From: Chondrosia reniformis
Taxonomy: Eukaryota; Porifera; Demospongiae; Chondrillida; Chondrillidae
Direction: 5' to 3'
Length of the DNA stretch: 64,000 bases
Assembly (NCBI GenBank): GCA_947172415.1
Contig: OX359202.1
Coordinates: forward strand, 4,202,899 to 4,266,898
Shown here: piece by piece, positions 1 through 11,900 of the stretch
How the letters are laid out: each line of letters opens with the position of its first letter
Numbering within the stretch: the first letter of the stretch is position 1
Position numbers and translations under genes: made by a program
The notes under the pieces: model-generated
What the model was told of the DNA's origin: nothing
Database searches by the model: none
Seen by the model: only the letters and a program-made list of their open reading frames with translations

Positions 1-3000
1 AGACACAGTAAATTGTCTACCAACCTCCTGCATCTTATCAATGCTTTCTTTTGAAGAGCTTATGTTCCAGCTTACAATTATGTAATTGTATTGAGATATA
101 TATCCAGTAACATTGGCATCATTTATGCTTAAATTTTGAAGATTCTGTAACTCTAAGGTAGTATTATTGTCAATTAATATGATTGGATTTGAAGTTGTTT
201 CATTAATACTCATAATCACTTTCTGTTCAAGGTCATTAATAGTCTAAAACAGAAGACATACAGAATGTTACATAATGTCTACAATCCCATATTACATGTG
301 TACAGTATATACAAACCTTGGTAGAATCACTAAATGTACTATCAATGTCAATTTGACCAAGTGTTGCAAGTACTTTATCAAATTGTGCTGCTTTGTAAAT
401 CCCCTTATTTTCAGAACAGTCTCTATAATGATTGTTTAGAGGATACATACATTCATATGTACTGTATGTATACACCTTCATTATAGTTGGTATTTATTCA
501 AGGATCAGGATGATACAGGATATGTTCCACATGAATATTCAATACACCACTATTCTTACATGCTCTACTTACAGAAGAATTTTCTTAAGAGAAAAGCCAT
601 CCTCAACAAGTTTAGTGAAATTGCTGTTGAAACCAAGGGAAGAGTTTAGAAAGTCAGGGTCCTCAATCAACTATGGAATGAATAATGTACTTTTTCATAT
701 ATTAGTGAAGGTGCTACGTACTGTAAATTATGCAAAATTTGCATACTAAATTGAAAGTAGAGTGAGCCATACACAGAGATAGTGCCATATATGTGCCTAG
801 GATAACAGACACCCTATACACACATTCCATTTAGAAAGTGAAATATAGTTAGTACAAGAATTAAAATAACACTACATACAGACAATCAACACTTGCCGAT
901 TGAATTTAGAAACAAATTGGGTTCGTGTATGTATGAATAAGGAGATCAACTTTTAACTACGTACATACTGATGTAACAACACTGGCTAGTTTGCAGCTCA
1001 AATGTGCAAGCTATCCAGGTGTATGTATATTACCTTGGAGAGAACATTATAGTCAGGATGTTCAATTTCATTGCAAATTAGGTCAAAATGGGTGCTTAGA
1101 AATAAGGCAGCAATAATGGACATCATAAGGAAGAACCACCAAAAGAAAATATTACAGGAAGCTCTGTAGGAAGATAAAAGTAAAGATATCAAATATCACT
1201 CCTCATTTGTATGGAATTGACATGTGTATTCCCCTTAAAGGAAGGTGGTAGGAGTGTTACAATAGAAGTCAGCTCTCACTAACAGCAAATAAGGTAGTGA
1301 GGAACAAATATCAGGTATTAAAAGGGTTTAATGTAAACACAGCTGCTAGGTAGTGTATACAAGCACATGGATTTTGTTTCAGCTTGCAGGTGTATGGGTT
1401 TCATACATAAAACATCTGAAGACTAATGCCTGACATTTTTGTGTAGGTATTGCATAGAGTGTTTACAGTTACAAAGCAGCAGCTGTAGGACAGGCCAAAT
1501 GAAACAAATTTGAAGAGTAACAAGGAAAAATGTCTTGTAAAATGATACGATCTATGAAGAATTTTGCAGAGCTGTAGGAGAACTGAATTGACAAATTGTC
1601 AATTAAAATTCCGAAAATTCTGATAATATTACATGATGATTTTCAAAGTAACATATGTAAGAGGATATAACTATCTGCTCTCTATTGCAAGACTAGGAAA
1701 TTTATTACAGACAAACGACTTCTAAATTTATTAGTATCAATATAAACTCTAACCCATAACAATATTTTTATACTAATTTAATTGTATTCACAGACATTGC
1801 TGGCATAGGCTGACCATTTATTAATTGTATTCACAGACATTGCTGGCATAGGCTGACCATTTATTAATTGTATTCACAGACATTGCTGGCATAGGCTGAC
1901 CATCTATTACTAATAATGGCAACTTTTGCTTTAAATTTAATGCATTTATTGGTAAATACTATGACTTCAATGTCAAATTGATGCTAATAAAATCTTTGAC
2001 AAACATTCCTCAAAATGTGTTCATTCTATTGTGTATTGCTTGACTTGTCAGAGTGGTACCAGCAACCTTATACGTACAAGGGACAACATCCTACTCAGAT
2101 AAAGAAACAGAATGATACACAACGTTTATTGATGGATGTACATAAAGACATCACTTGTGATGTATAAAGTCCATACTATGAAAAGTTCGTTAGATAGCAT
2201 TTTGGAGGATGCCTCTGATGGAAGGTCTCGTTCACTTAAGAACCCTCCCACCTAATTCAAACAATGACTGAACATTGGTCCTGTCCCTCTTTAAGGACAA
2301 AGCCTGCTATTACACAATGCATGTTCTAACCAGAAGTCTAAATTCACAGAAATCTCAAATAGTAAGGCATACTGAACTATTGATACTTGAAACCCAAAAA
2401 TGTAGTCACAACTGACAACCTACATAGTTGCTTTTAAGCAATGTGTTAGTATTCCTATGTATGTACTGTTGGTTGTTAATTTGTCTACAAATTTGAGTTT
2501 ATGAAAGGAGTATTATAGGCGTAGCCATGAAAGTGATCTACGTATGTACTCAACAATGAAGCCTTTGAGTCCTCCATACAGTCCCTATCAAGGAGAGGGG
2601 CTGGGTTACTGCTAGCCAGTTTGGGTTTGAATTTGCTTTGATTTACCAAATTTAATTAAAAAGTAATTATTTGCTTAACATATAAGGAATGAAGACATGG
2701 CTACTTAAGTGTTAGAACAATGACAACTATTAACTTTTGGTTGATTCTCAATGACTACCTCTTTCATATGTTTTCCACTCTAAGTGAAGCATGTACGTAC
2801 GTATATGTAGCTGTAGTTTGATTGTCACTTTTAGCCTGTTCATTTACTATAAAACTCACATTAGAAGGCAATATCCACCACAGTTCGAGCATTTATGCCT
2901 GCCTGGAGGATATGCAGGACCTTCAATGTAACCAACTGCACCACAGCCAATGCCACACAGAGAACAAAGGAGTATTAAATTGATGATTAAGCAAAGAAGT

Positions 3001-5712
3001 ATTCCCAGGCCAAATCTAATATCATAGTAAAACAAATGGAATATCTCGTTAACATGATTAAAACGTTAGGTTGCACATTCTGATATTTAGGAGTATAATA
3101 TGAGTATGTCCTAGTTTTCATTGAATCACATACATACATATACTTCTAAAAAGAATCAATGTACATTTAAAACGGAAGTACAGTCAAACCTCAGTATAAC
3201 AAACCCTGGCTATAGCTACAATGAACCTAAACCTAATATGTATAGGGTTTAGATTATTTAGCTAATGAAGTTTATGAGAAAAAGGTAGTTAAGAGGAAAT
3301 ATAAAATTTCGATTGTCTGGAGATTTAATATAGACAGACTAAGCAAACTAGTTCACTGTGTCCTTTTGCGTATAAAGGACTTCACATGTTCAAAGGAATG
3401 GTTAAAACGATTAAAAAACAGATAATTTGAAGTTAAAGTCATTAACATTGAAACCTGTTATAGTGAATACCCTGATAAAATGTACTTTTTGTGTGGAACC
3501 AAGGGGGTCCGTGATACTGAGATTAGACTGAATATACACTGTACTTTAAGTATATATGTACTTAGCTACATACCTAGTTTCATTTGCTATCCAAAGTATT
3601 GTTTGGCTGCCTGCAGAAGTGCTTATAACTGTATTAACAATATCAATTTGCTGCTGAACATTCAATATATTTATGTTAATCTAAAGAAAAGAAATGTTAT
3701 TTATTTATACAAACAAATTGTCTTTATGTGCAGCACTAGATATACGTACATCTTCAATAACTTGTGATACTTCCCTTGCTGTAGCATTTAAATGGCCTTG
3801 GACAGACATTTGTAACTGCTCCATTACAACTGCAAAAATGATTCAAAAAGGTGTACTTGCTTTGTAAATTAGTAGTCTTTAAAACATACCATTACTTTGA
3901 TCCTCAACTGTGCTAGAAAAGTCATCTATTGCACTTTCAACAAATGTGTTTGTCTGATTTTTAAAACAATTTGTGTTTTTTTACATCATGAGCAAATACA
4001 GTTTGTAGCATTATGTACGTACCTCTACTATTAATTGTGAAAAATTGTAAGATCCTAGTTCCACTATCACTGTGTTTACAGCACTTGTAATACCATACTA
4101 CAGGAGAAATTATGAACATATTTACAGTATACAGTATATAGATATCATGGCTTAGAAGCCATGGGGTGCACCAAATCTAATGTGCTCAAGATATTGTGCT
4201 TGGCTCTCACATCATTTTCTGATATGTTTAGTGAAATCCTTGGTGGTACCAGGCTACAGTCTAAACCAGCAATGCCACAAGACATAGAGAGAAGATCAAG
4301 ATTATTATTTAAGTCCTTAATCCGTTCAGTCAGCCTGTTCTCTATCATTACTATTTCATTCAAGACCGTTTGGAGGGATAGTAATTCTTTTTTAATGTTG
4401 TTGTAATCTGTATTCATATATGACAACTAGAATCAACATTGATCTAACTGAAATATGATTGCTAACCTTTTTCAAGAGCATACAAAGAATCGAAAAGTTC
4501 AGTTATGTTATATTCATCATTTATTACACTTTGCAGTCTTTCGGGAGATGCTAAGTACACAATACATGATTCATGATTAGGTATACTACTAAAGTGCAGG
4601 TGCTGTAAACTTACTTGCAATAGCAGATGTAATGCATTGTGCAGTGTTTTGGAATTGATTTACAGTGATAAATTCTATTTCCTGCATTTAGACACCAAAC
4701 GTAAAATATTTATCATTAACAGGAAATGGAATACGTATATAGAGCCAAAAAGGTTGTCACATACAGCATAAAGCAATCACAAATAACCCACCCTGTTTAA
4801 ATAATTCATATAGATTGCAACATCAGAAAGAGCTGCCTTTAGCATGTCTGGAGCCTGAAAAACTGACTCCCTCACTCTCTGGTTTGTTACATAAGCAACA
4901 ACTGTTCCAGATCTAAAAGATATAAAATAAAACAACTAAATACTTGAGAGTCCAACAAACTGGCTTACAACATCAAACCTGAGCCTAACACACATGCAAC
5001 TGGCTTACAAGACTAAGCTATAGGAATGGTTAACTAGGATACTAACATGACAGACACAATGATACAAACTGTAAGCGTAGACAGAATGCAACATTTGAGA
5101 ATCATCCTCTTCTTTTTAAACTTCAGATCCTTTTTATAATCCCACAGTCTGTCGCCACCACATCTATGGCAACACATCCAGCAGCATCTAATCCAGCCAC
5201 AACACTTGAAGATTCTACAACAGCAAACACAGCAACCGACTAAGGGCACTATAAAAGCCAGAAGTAAGCCAATTACAACGACAGCCAGCATAGACCTCTC
5301 AAGGCTGACAACCTGTGATAGATAAAACATAACTTTGGCACACAGTAAAATTGATCTATAATATCATGGCCTACCTCCTTTGCTATTTCACCACCGTCTG
5401 ATTCTCCTTTACTAATAGTCTCAATAATATACTCTATTAAATTAAAAATGACTAATATTATAAGATGCAGTATTTTTATGAAACTGTCATACCATAAGGA
5501 ATAGGATTTGGTAATATAGCATCTACAAAGGCATCTGTAACGATATACCAGGGATTCAACGCTCCAAAGTCGTACTCGGTGTTCCAATTATTATATTCCG
5601 GAGATTCTGGATAGGGACTGAATTGATTCGGGCAAATAGGGTCTTGCTGGGCATTAATACTCAAGTTCAGTGCAAAAATCAGCACAAATGCATACACTGT
5701 TTTAAACTTCAT
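1..5712 (-). CDS. Prominin-like pentaspan membrane glycoprotein, 3' part off the window
   Basis: Prominins are five-pass membrane proteins of plasma-membrane protrusions. The start at 5712 opens a signal peptide (MKFKTVYAFVLIFALNLS); an in-frame ATG at 5730 is the alternative. Readable minus-strand exons are about 5493-5712, 5375-5433, 5043-5312, 4792-4912, 4148-4434, 3750-3828, 3572-3677, 2862-3020, 1035-1149, 318-436 and 1-239, with others between. The exon at 5043-5312 has a membrane helix followed by the cysteine-dense cytoplasmic stretch (VGCCVCCCRIFKCC) typical of the first intracellular loop, then a second helix. The exon at 2862-3020 has helix, GCGAVGY and CSNCGGYCLL, matching the second cysteine-containing segment before TM4. 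The exon at 1035-1149 has the next helix and LICNEIEHPDY. The exon near 318-436 carries RDCSENKGIY, the counterpart of the vertebrate CxxNxGTY motif. About the N-terminal two thirds is present. Exon borders are approximate. Family assignment is firm; which prominin paralogue is unknown. Confidence 0.9.
1778..1906. repeat. 43 bp tandem repeat, 3 copies, in a prominin intron
   Basis: Three consecutive near-identical 43 bp units beginning TTAATTGTATTCACAGACAT lie in the long intron between the prominin exons at 1035-1149 and 2862-3020. The third copy differs by one base near its end. I see no coding meaning. The rest of that intron (about 1150-2860) shows no gene. Confidence 0.95.
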
Positions 5713-5960
5713 CTTTGGGCGTATGCCCACAATTCTTGCGCAGCCCCGCCTCTATCTTGTGCAATCCTAGCATCGAGTAGCCAGTCCCTAGACCACGTCT
5801 ACTCACCTGACCTACAATTTTACTCCTTTCAACATTCTCAATTTTCCTGAGTAGATGTAAAAATACGAGGTCAGAGGTGTGGACTATTACTAGTTCTAGA
5901 GTAATCAGATGAAAGTTTACCAAATTGGTAGCCATTTTTAATTAACACTGGGATCAAAAA
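5713..5960. promoter_or_regulatory. Divergent promoter region between prominin and TAF1
   Basis: The two start codons are 248 bp apart and face away from each other, so both promoters and both 5' untranslated regions must fit here (or overlap the other gene). No clear TATA box was recognised. Head-to-head spacing of this size suggests a shared bidirectional promoter; this is inferred from spacing only. Confidence 0.6.
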
Positions 5961-8900
5961 ATGGCTGAAGGTTTCATTGCTAGTTTTATGTTTGGAAATG
6001 TAAGCAAAGATGGAGAACTAGAAGATGATATTCTAAACAAGGTAAAACGCAAGGGTTTTTGTCTGCTTGCAATTTATATCAATGATTAACTGACATTAGT
6101 TTATAGAAAACCATTTGCTGGGGTTGATCTCTTAATTGTTAGTCTCTTCGTGTCGGTAGGAAGAGGCGCAGCAACTGTCCAACCTCTCACGTCAGGGAAT
6201 TTTTAACGAATTGGAGTATGAAATGAAAGATAAGGAGCCGAATATAGAAGAGGACGTTGACGATGATTATGATACTCCACCCAGCGCTGACACAATCGAC
6301 TTTACGGATATTGACGAAGTCGCCGAAGACCAAGAAGAGATTACCAGAAAAGAAGTAGAAAAACGAGAAGAAATGAGACAAGAGTATTATAAGAAAGGTC
6401 TTCTTACTCTGGAAGGTACGTAGGTATTTAGTTCTGTATCGCTGGGAGGCTTGTCACGCAATAACCCATACAGTCTATATGACCGATCCAGATATGGCTG
6501 CCATAAGTTATCAGTTATCCGGGATAACTTATGGCAGCCATATGTGCTCCCCCCCCCCCGAACAAGATAAGGCCGCCCACGAGTGATCCTACATTGCAAT
6601 AACCTATCCATCAGAAGTATCAAAGTCGGCAAAGAGTAGATATCTACCTGTAATGAATCTTTTATCAAGAATGTTTGTGGTGGTAATTTTCTGACACCCT
6701 AGACTCCCCAAGCCATAAGTTCAGAAGTCCCTACTTTAGCAGTTAGCTTACGCGTGTGAAGGATGATGTAATTAAAGATATTGTGACTTGTAACGGGGTT
6801 AGCTTTGTTACAGTCATGATAGCGCTACTGTCCTTACTATACTGATTCAGTGGACCCTTTAGGCCTCTGCATAACTGGTTACTACTATCTAGTATCAGAA
6901 TAGCTTTGGTCTTTTTGTATAATACAGGTACAGGTATTAAATTTATAGATTAATTTGTTGGACCTCTGACTCACGTGATAAACATGCAAAGTTGACTACA
7001 TTATCTTTAATGTGCATACAAGACCCCCAGGTAGACCAACCTGTGTAGTGAGTTGATGGGGCTTTCCTGGTTAAAATAATAAAATCGGCAAAACATTGTA
7101 TATGACCAGCAATGTGTATGCATACTGGCCTGTTTTTCCCATCAGAAGGGGTTCAACAATTGCAAAAGGCTTCCTGACAAGCTTACGTATATTATAAGTG
7201 GTACTACTTTAAATAAGTAGCTGCACAAGAGTTGTATCACACATAAAAAGGAAAGAGTCATTCTTATTATTAAGTGACCTCAAATGGGGAACCTCCTCTA
7301 GTATTCCAATCAGGTGAATGAAGAAATATCCGATATCTTTATGTAATATAATACAGCTACATGTATATATTAGGATACAAACCTTTATATATACAAAAAT
7401 GACCTTCAAAACAGCTAATAAGAAATTGATTATGCTTAAAAATGTCTAACCTATAAGAGTATGTGTTTTTAGCTTTGGCATGTTGTAAATATAGTCAAAT
7501 ACAATTAATCCTATGGTACCTTTCAATAAAAACTGGCTGACTTATGCCTGTCTGTACCCGTTTTTAAATCCGTACGTCAGTGACAGGTACGTAAACCCTC
7601 ATACAACCCGTAGGTGTATGTAAACTAAATGGTACTAGTGGTTATCAAATTTATTTTGTTAATGGTAAGTATTTTAACAAAAGGAGTTGTAATGTGTATA
7701 TATGTATTTAATTCTATTGAATGAAATGGTTTATTCAGTGTATGTGAAACAAAGAATCCTTTTTTATTCTCAAAAGAGGAAGAGTAGCAATGAAATTATA
7801 AATGCATTGGCGAAAGAAGGTCTTCAAGTCTCTAAATCGGGTATACGTATCTGCTTTCTTGGTTGTGTTATAGAAACTGGTACTATTGCTTGCAAACCTG
7901 GCTCTGGTTGTCCCATAAAAGCAACTGCAGAAATATAGAGAAGTTTAGATAGGCAAATGGAGCAAATGACGAGACAACTGGCAAACTGCTAATCCTGAGA
8001 AATGCCAGAGATATCTTGGCACCTTAAGAAAGTGGTGCCAGTAGTCATTGCCAACAATGGTGATGCTACAGGTTTTGAAAACATAAGTTTTAACACGGAG
8101 GTGGGCGGAGTTGAGAAAACGGGAAGATCATCAATGGGAACAACATCAGCGTTAACCTGGCAATTCACCACTCCTTCAAAATGCTTGGCCCAGTGGATCA
8201 ACTTATCCCTATCACTCTGCAAACTGGTACCATCTTCAGCAACCAGGGTGGATGAAGCCGGTTTGGAAAACTTCTTTTGTAGAAAGCATAAGTCTTTTAT
8301 CAGAGAGCCTCCTCGACCTTGCTGTTCAGCTATAAAAGCCTGGTGTCCAGCTTCTACTGCATGTTCATTCCACCAAGAGTTTCAAGCCTTCACTGCTGCA
8401 ACTTTGGTGAGCTTTTTAAGATGGCTTTACTCTGACTGTAGACAAAGAATGTCAGTGGTGCTTCTTCAAACAGACGCAGGCTTCTTATTTCTTGTTAGAC
8501 AGGTTGCACACTTCATCAGTGATCTAGTCAGGATCAGGGTATACATGCACACACACATGTATATACACATGTATATACGTTTGACCATAACTTTAATAAA
8601 TGTTCTTGAGTTTCAATTAATTTTAACTATGCATGTATACAGAGTTGTTATAAAGGCAATTTCTAAGCCTGTTAGTCTTTTTGGCTGCATCTTCAGTTTT
8701 GTCTTGAAAGTTAACCAATCATAAGCTCTAAGCTCGCTGCAAGTCCTCGTTTCACATTAATGTAGTAGAGTTCACCATTTTGACCAGAACATTTTTGACT
8801 TTATTGCGAATATCACGTTTTGATTATTAGTCACTAGATCAGGGTACTGTAGTTTCCCTTGGTTAGAGACTGATAAACACCTTCAATTAAATCATTTTCC

Positions 8901-11900
8901 AATCAGATATTACACAATCGTTTATGGCTGTAATTTTTCTACCATAACTCATCTGGTGGTTGGGTTACGGTGGCGGACCAGATATTGTGTGACAGGCTAG
9001 TGCCATTTAGTGATTACTGTAATGTAGCTTACAAGTAGGTACTGTTCCAACCAGCATTTGCCTCCTTCATGTTGTCCCTAGCTGTTTGTGATGTTAGACG
9101 TTTTCTTTGATCGTTACTTCAATTATTCACAGGACAGGAATCTCAGGAGGACTTTGATGATGATTATGACAATGATGGGAGTGTTCCTTCAAAAGCCAAC
9201 AATATGTAAGAACTTGGGTTACTATACGTATGTTTCTTTAGGACTGGATGTGTGTATTTCATATGGGATTTCCCCTTACTGTACGTAGGTCATGGAACCC
9301 ATTGGAAACACCACCCATGACAACTACCGAGACCACACCTACTCAATTATCAGAAGCCCCAGCCCCACAACTGTCTGAGCCTTTATCAACTCAAGTGGCA
9401 ATTCCTCCCCCAGTTGAAGTCATACCAGCACAAGAGGAAAAGCTGAGTCAAGAACAGTTGTATGCCAAAGTTATGAAGTATTTTCCAAGTTTCAAACCAA
9501 ATGCTATTCTAAGGTTTTCTGGATTATTGGGTTTTGGTCGGCCATCTTCTCAGCCTAAATTGTGGGCTGGAGTGAGGAAACCTTCAAAAAGTAGAAAGCA
9601 CATGTTTGATGTAGAACCAAAAGAAGACAAGAGCCTACTTTGGAAACTGGACCTTGATAGTAAACCTCCCAAAGAGCTAATAGCCAAAGGAGATGAAGAA
9701 AGGTTCCTTTCTAGTCACCATTTATCAACATCTCAACAGCAGCCTAAGAACAAGAAAGGCACTGGTCAGTGTTTATGGAGACATGGCCCCTCTGAATATT
9801 GGTATGATATGCTAAATGTACCAGAAGATGGCCGAAGCTTCACTTATGGATTCAAAAAGAAGGCAAGTCTAATCTATTGCAATTTAGGCAGTACTATAAC
9901 AGTGAGATGAGCACGAAGAAACATACGTATGTAGGTTAGGTAGTCTGACAGTCATATTATTTTCCAGTCATGCCAATGAAACTAAAACTGATGGATTTGA
10001 GAACTGGATTTGACATTTTATGATACAATTTACTAAATACTTGTAATATACTTTTTATGTATAATTATTTATTAAACAGAGATGAAAGTTCTAATATCTA
10101 CATATAATCAAAAAGTAGATGGTGTATTAATTTTTAATGCAATAGTTAGTTGGTGTATATACTGTACCATCTTCAACTGTATGTGCTGCAAGTATTAAGG
10201 AAACAAAGTGTACTTATATAAAAAAGATGACTAGAGATCCAGTCCATCAGTCGCTGATGAAGACCACAAAGCGTTTGACCAAAATATATACCAAAACTGC
10301 CTTTTTAGACACTCAACAAGTTGAAAGATGTTCCATCTAAAAGATAAGTTCGATGCAGTTAGAAGGAATCCTTATTTTATTAAAGTATATTTGATTAGAT
10401 GACAGGGATTTCTTCTAACTATGTAACACCTATCTCTTAGTTGGTTCATCTTTGGTCACAGTTTGTTTTTAAGAGGTTTTCTTTCGAGAGTCCCTGAGGG
10501 TCACTAAAATGACTCTTGGGGTAAAAATGTTGGACAACCTCTCAAAGAGCAAATTGCATCTCTAAACTGTTTACATACGTACGTATGTATGTACGTATGT
10601 ACTGTCTATTGTATAGAGGGAGGTAATCTGTTTTTATGAATTTATTTGCTATAGAGTGTAAATCATGAAGGAATGGATGTGACAGGGGAAGTCCCCATTG
10701 ATGATGCAGTTCCTGATGATGCCTACTATATGGTTGCTCAGCAACCTTGGGAAAGTAGTATCATTTATGATGCTAACCCACAGTCTGTAGCAAGTGAGTT
10801 GTGTGCTAGTGTATCAGTAAGTGAGTTGTGTGCTATTGTATCAGCAAGTGAGTTGTGTTCTAGTGTATCAGCAAGTGAGTTGTGTGCTATTGTATCAGCA
10901 AGTGAGTTGTGTGCTATTGTATCAGCAAGTGAGTTGTGTGCTATTGTATCAGCAAGTGAGTTGTGTTCTAGTGTATCAGTGAGTGAGTTGTGTGCTATTG
11001 TATCAATGAGTGAGTTGTGTGCTAGTGTATCAGCAAGTGAGTTGTGTGCTATTGTATCAGCAAGTGAGTTGTGTGCTATTGTATCAGTGAGTGAGTTGTG
11101 TGCTATTGTATCAATGAGTGAGTTGTGTGCTATTGTATCAGCAAGTGAGTTGTGTGCTATTGTATCAGCAAGTGAGTTGTGTGCTATTGTATCAATGAGT
11201 GAGTTGTGTGCTAGTGTATCAGCAAGTGAGTTGTGTGCTATTGTATCAGTAAGTGAGTTGTGTTCTAGTGTATCAGCAAGTGAGTTGTGTGCTATTGTAT
11301 CAATGAGTGAGTTGTGTGCTATTGTATCAATGAGTGAGTTGTGTGCTATTATATCAGCAAGTGAGTTGTGTTCTAGTGTATCAGTAAGTGAGTTGTGTGC
11401 TATTGTATCAGTGAGTGAGTTGTGTGCTAGTGTATCAGTAAGTGAGTTGTGTTCTAGTGTATCAGCAAGTGAGTTGTGTGCTATTGTATCAATGAGTGAG
11501 TTGTGTGCTATTGTATCAGCAAGTGAGTTGTGTGCTATTGTATCAGTAAGTGAGTTGTGTTCTAGTGTATCAGCAAGTGAGTTGTGTGCTATTGTATCAA
11601 TGAGTGAGTTGTGTGCTATTGTATCAATGAGTGAGTTGTGTGCTATTGTATCAGCAAGTGAGTTGTGTTCTAGTGTATCAGTAAGTGAGTTGTGTGCTAT
11701 TGTATCAGTGAGTGAGTTGTGTGCTAGTGTATCAGTAAGTGAGTTGTGTTCTAGTGTATCAGCAAGTGAGTTGTGTGCTATTGTATCAATGAGTGAGTTG
11801 TGTGCTATTGTATCAGCAAGTGAGTTGTGTTCTAGTGTATCAGTAAGTGAGTTGTGTGCTATTGTATCAATGAGTGAGTTGTGTGCTAGTGTATCAGTAA

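Noticed and set aside
3182-3215. Possible pogo-like MITE starting ACAGTCAAACCTCAGTATAAC
   Set aside because: Only one end resembles the family terminal repeat; no matching opposite end was found within 500 bp.
4161-4406. Plus-strand open frame opposite a prominin exon
   Set aside because: It lies exactly opposite a coherent prominin exon and shows no domain.
8002-8724. 240-residue plus-strand open frame in TAF1 intron 2
   Set aside because: The opposite strand of the same stretch reads as a LINE linker with family motifs, so the plus-strand frame is a shadow.
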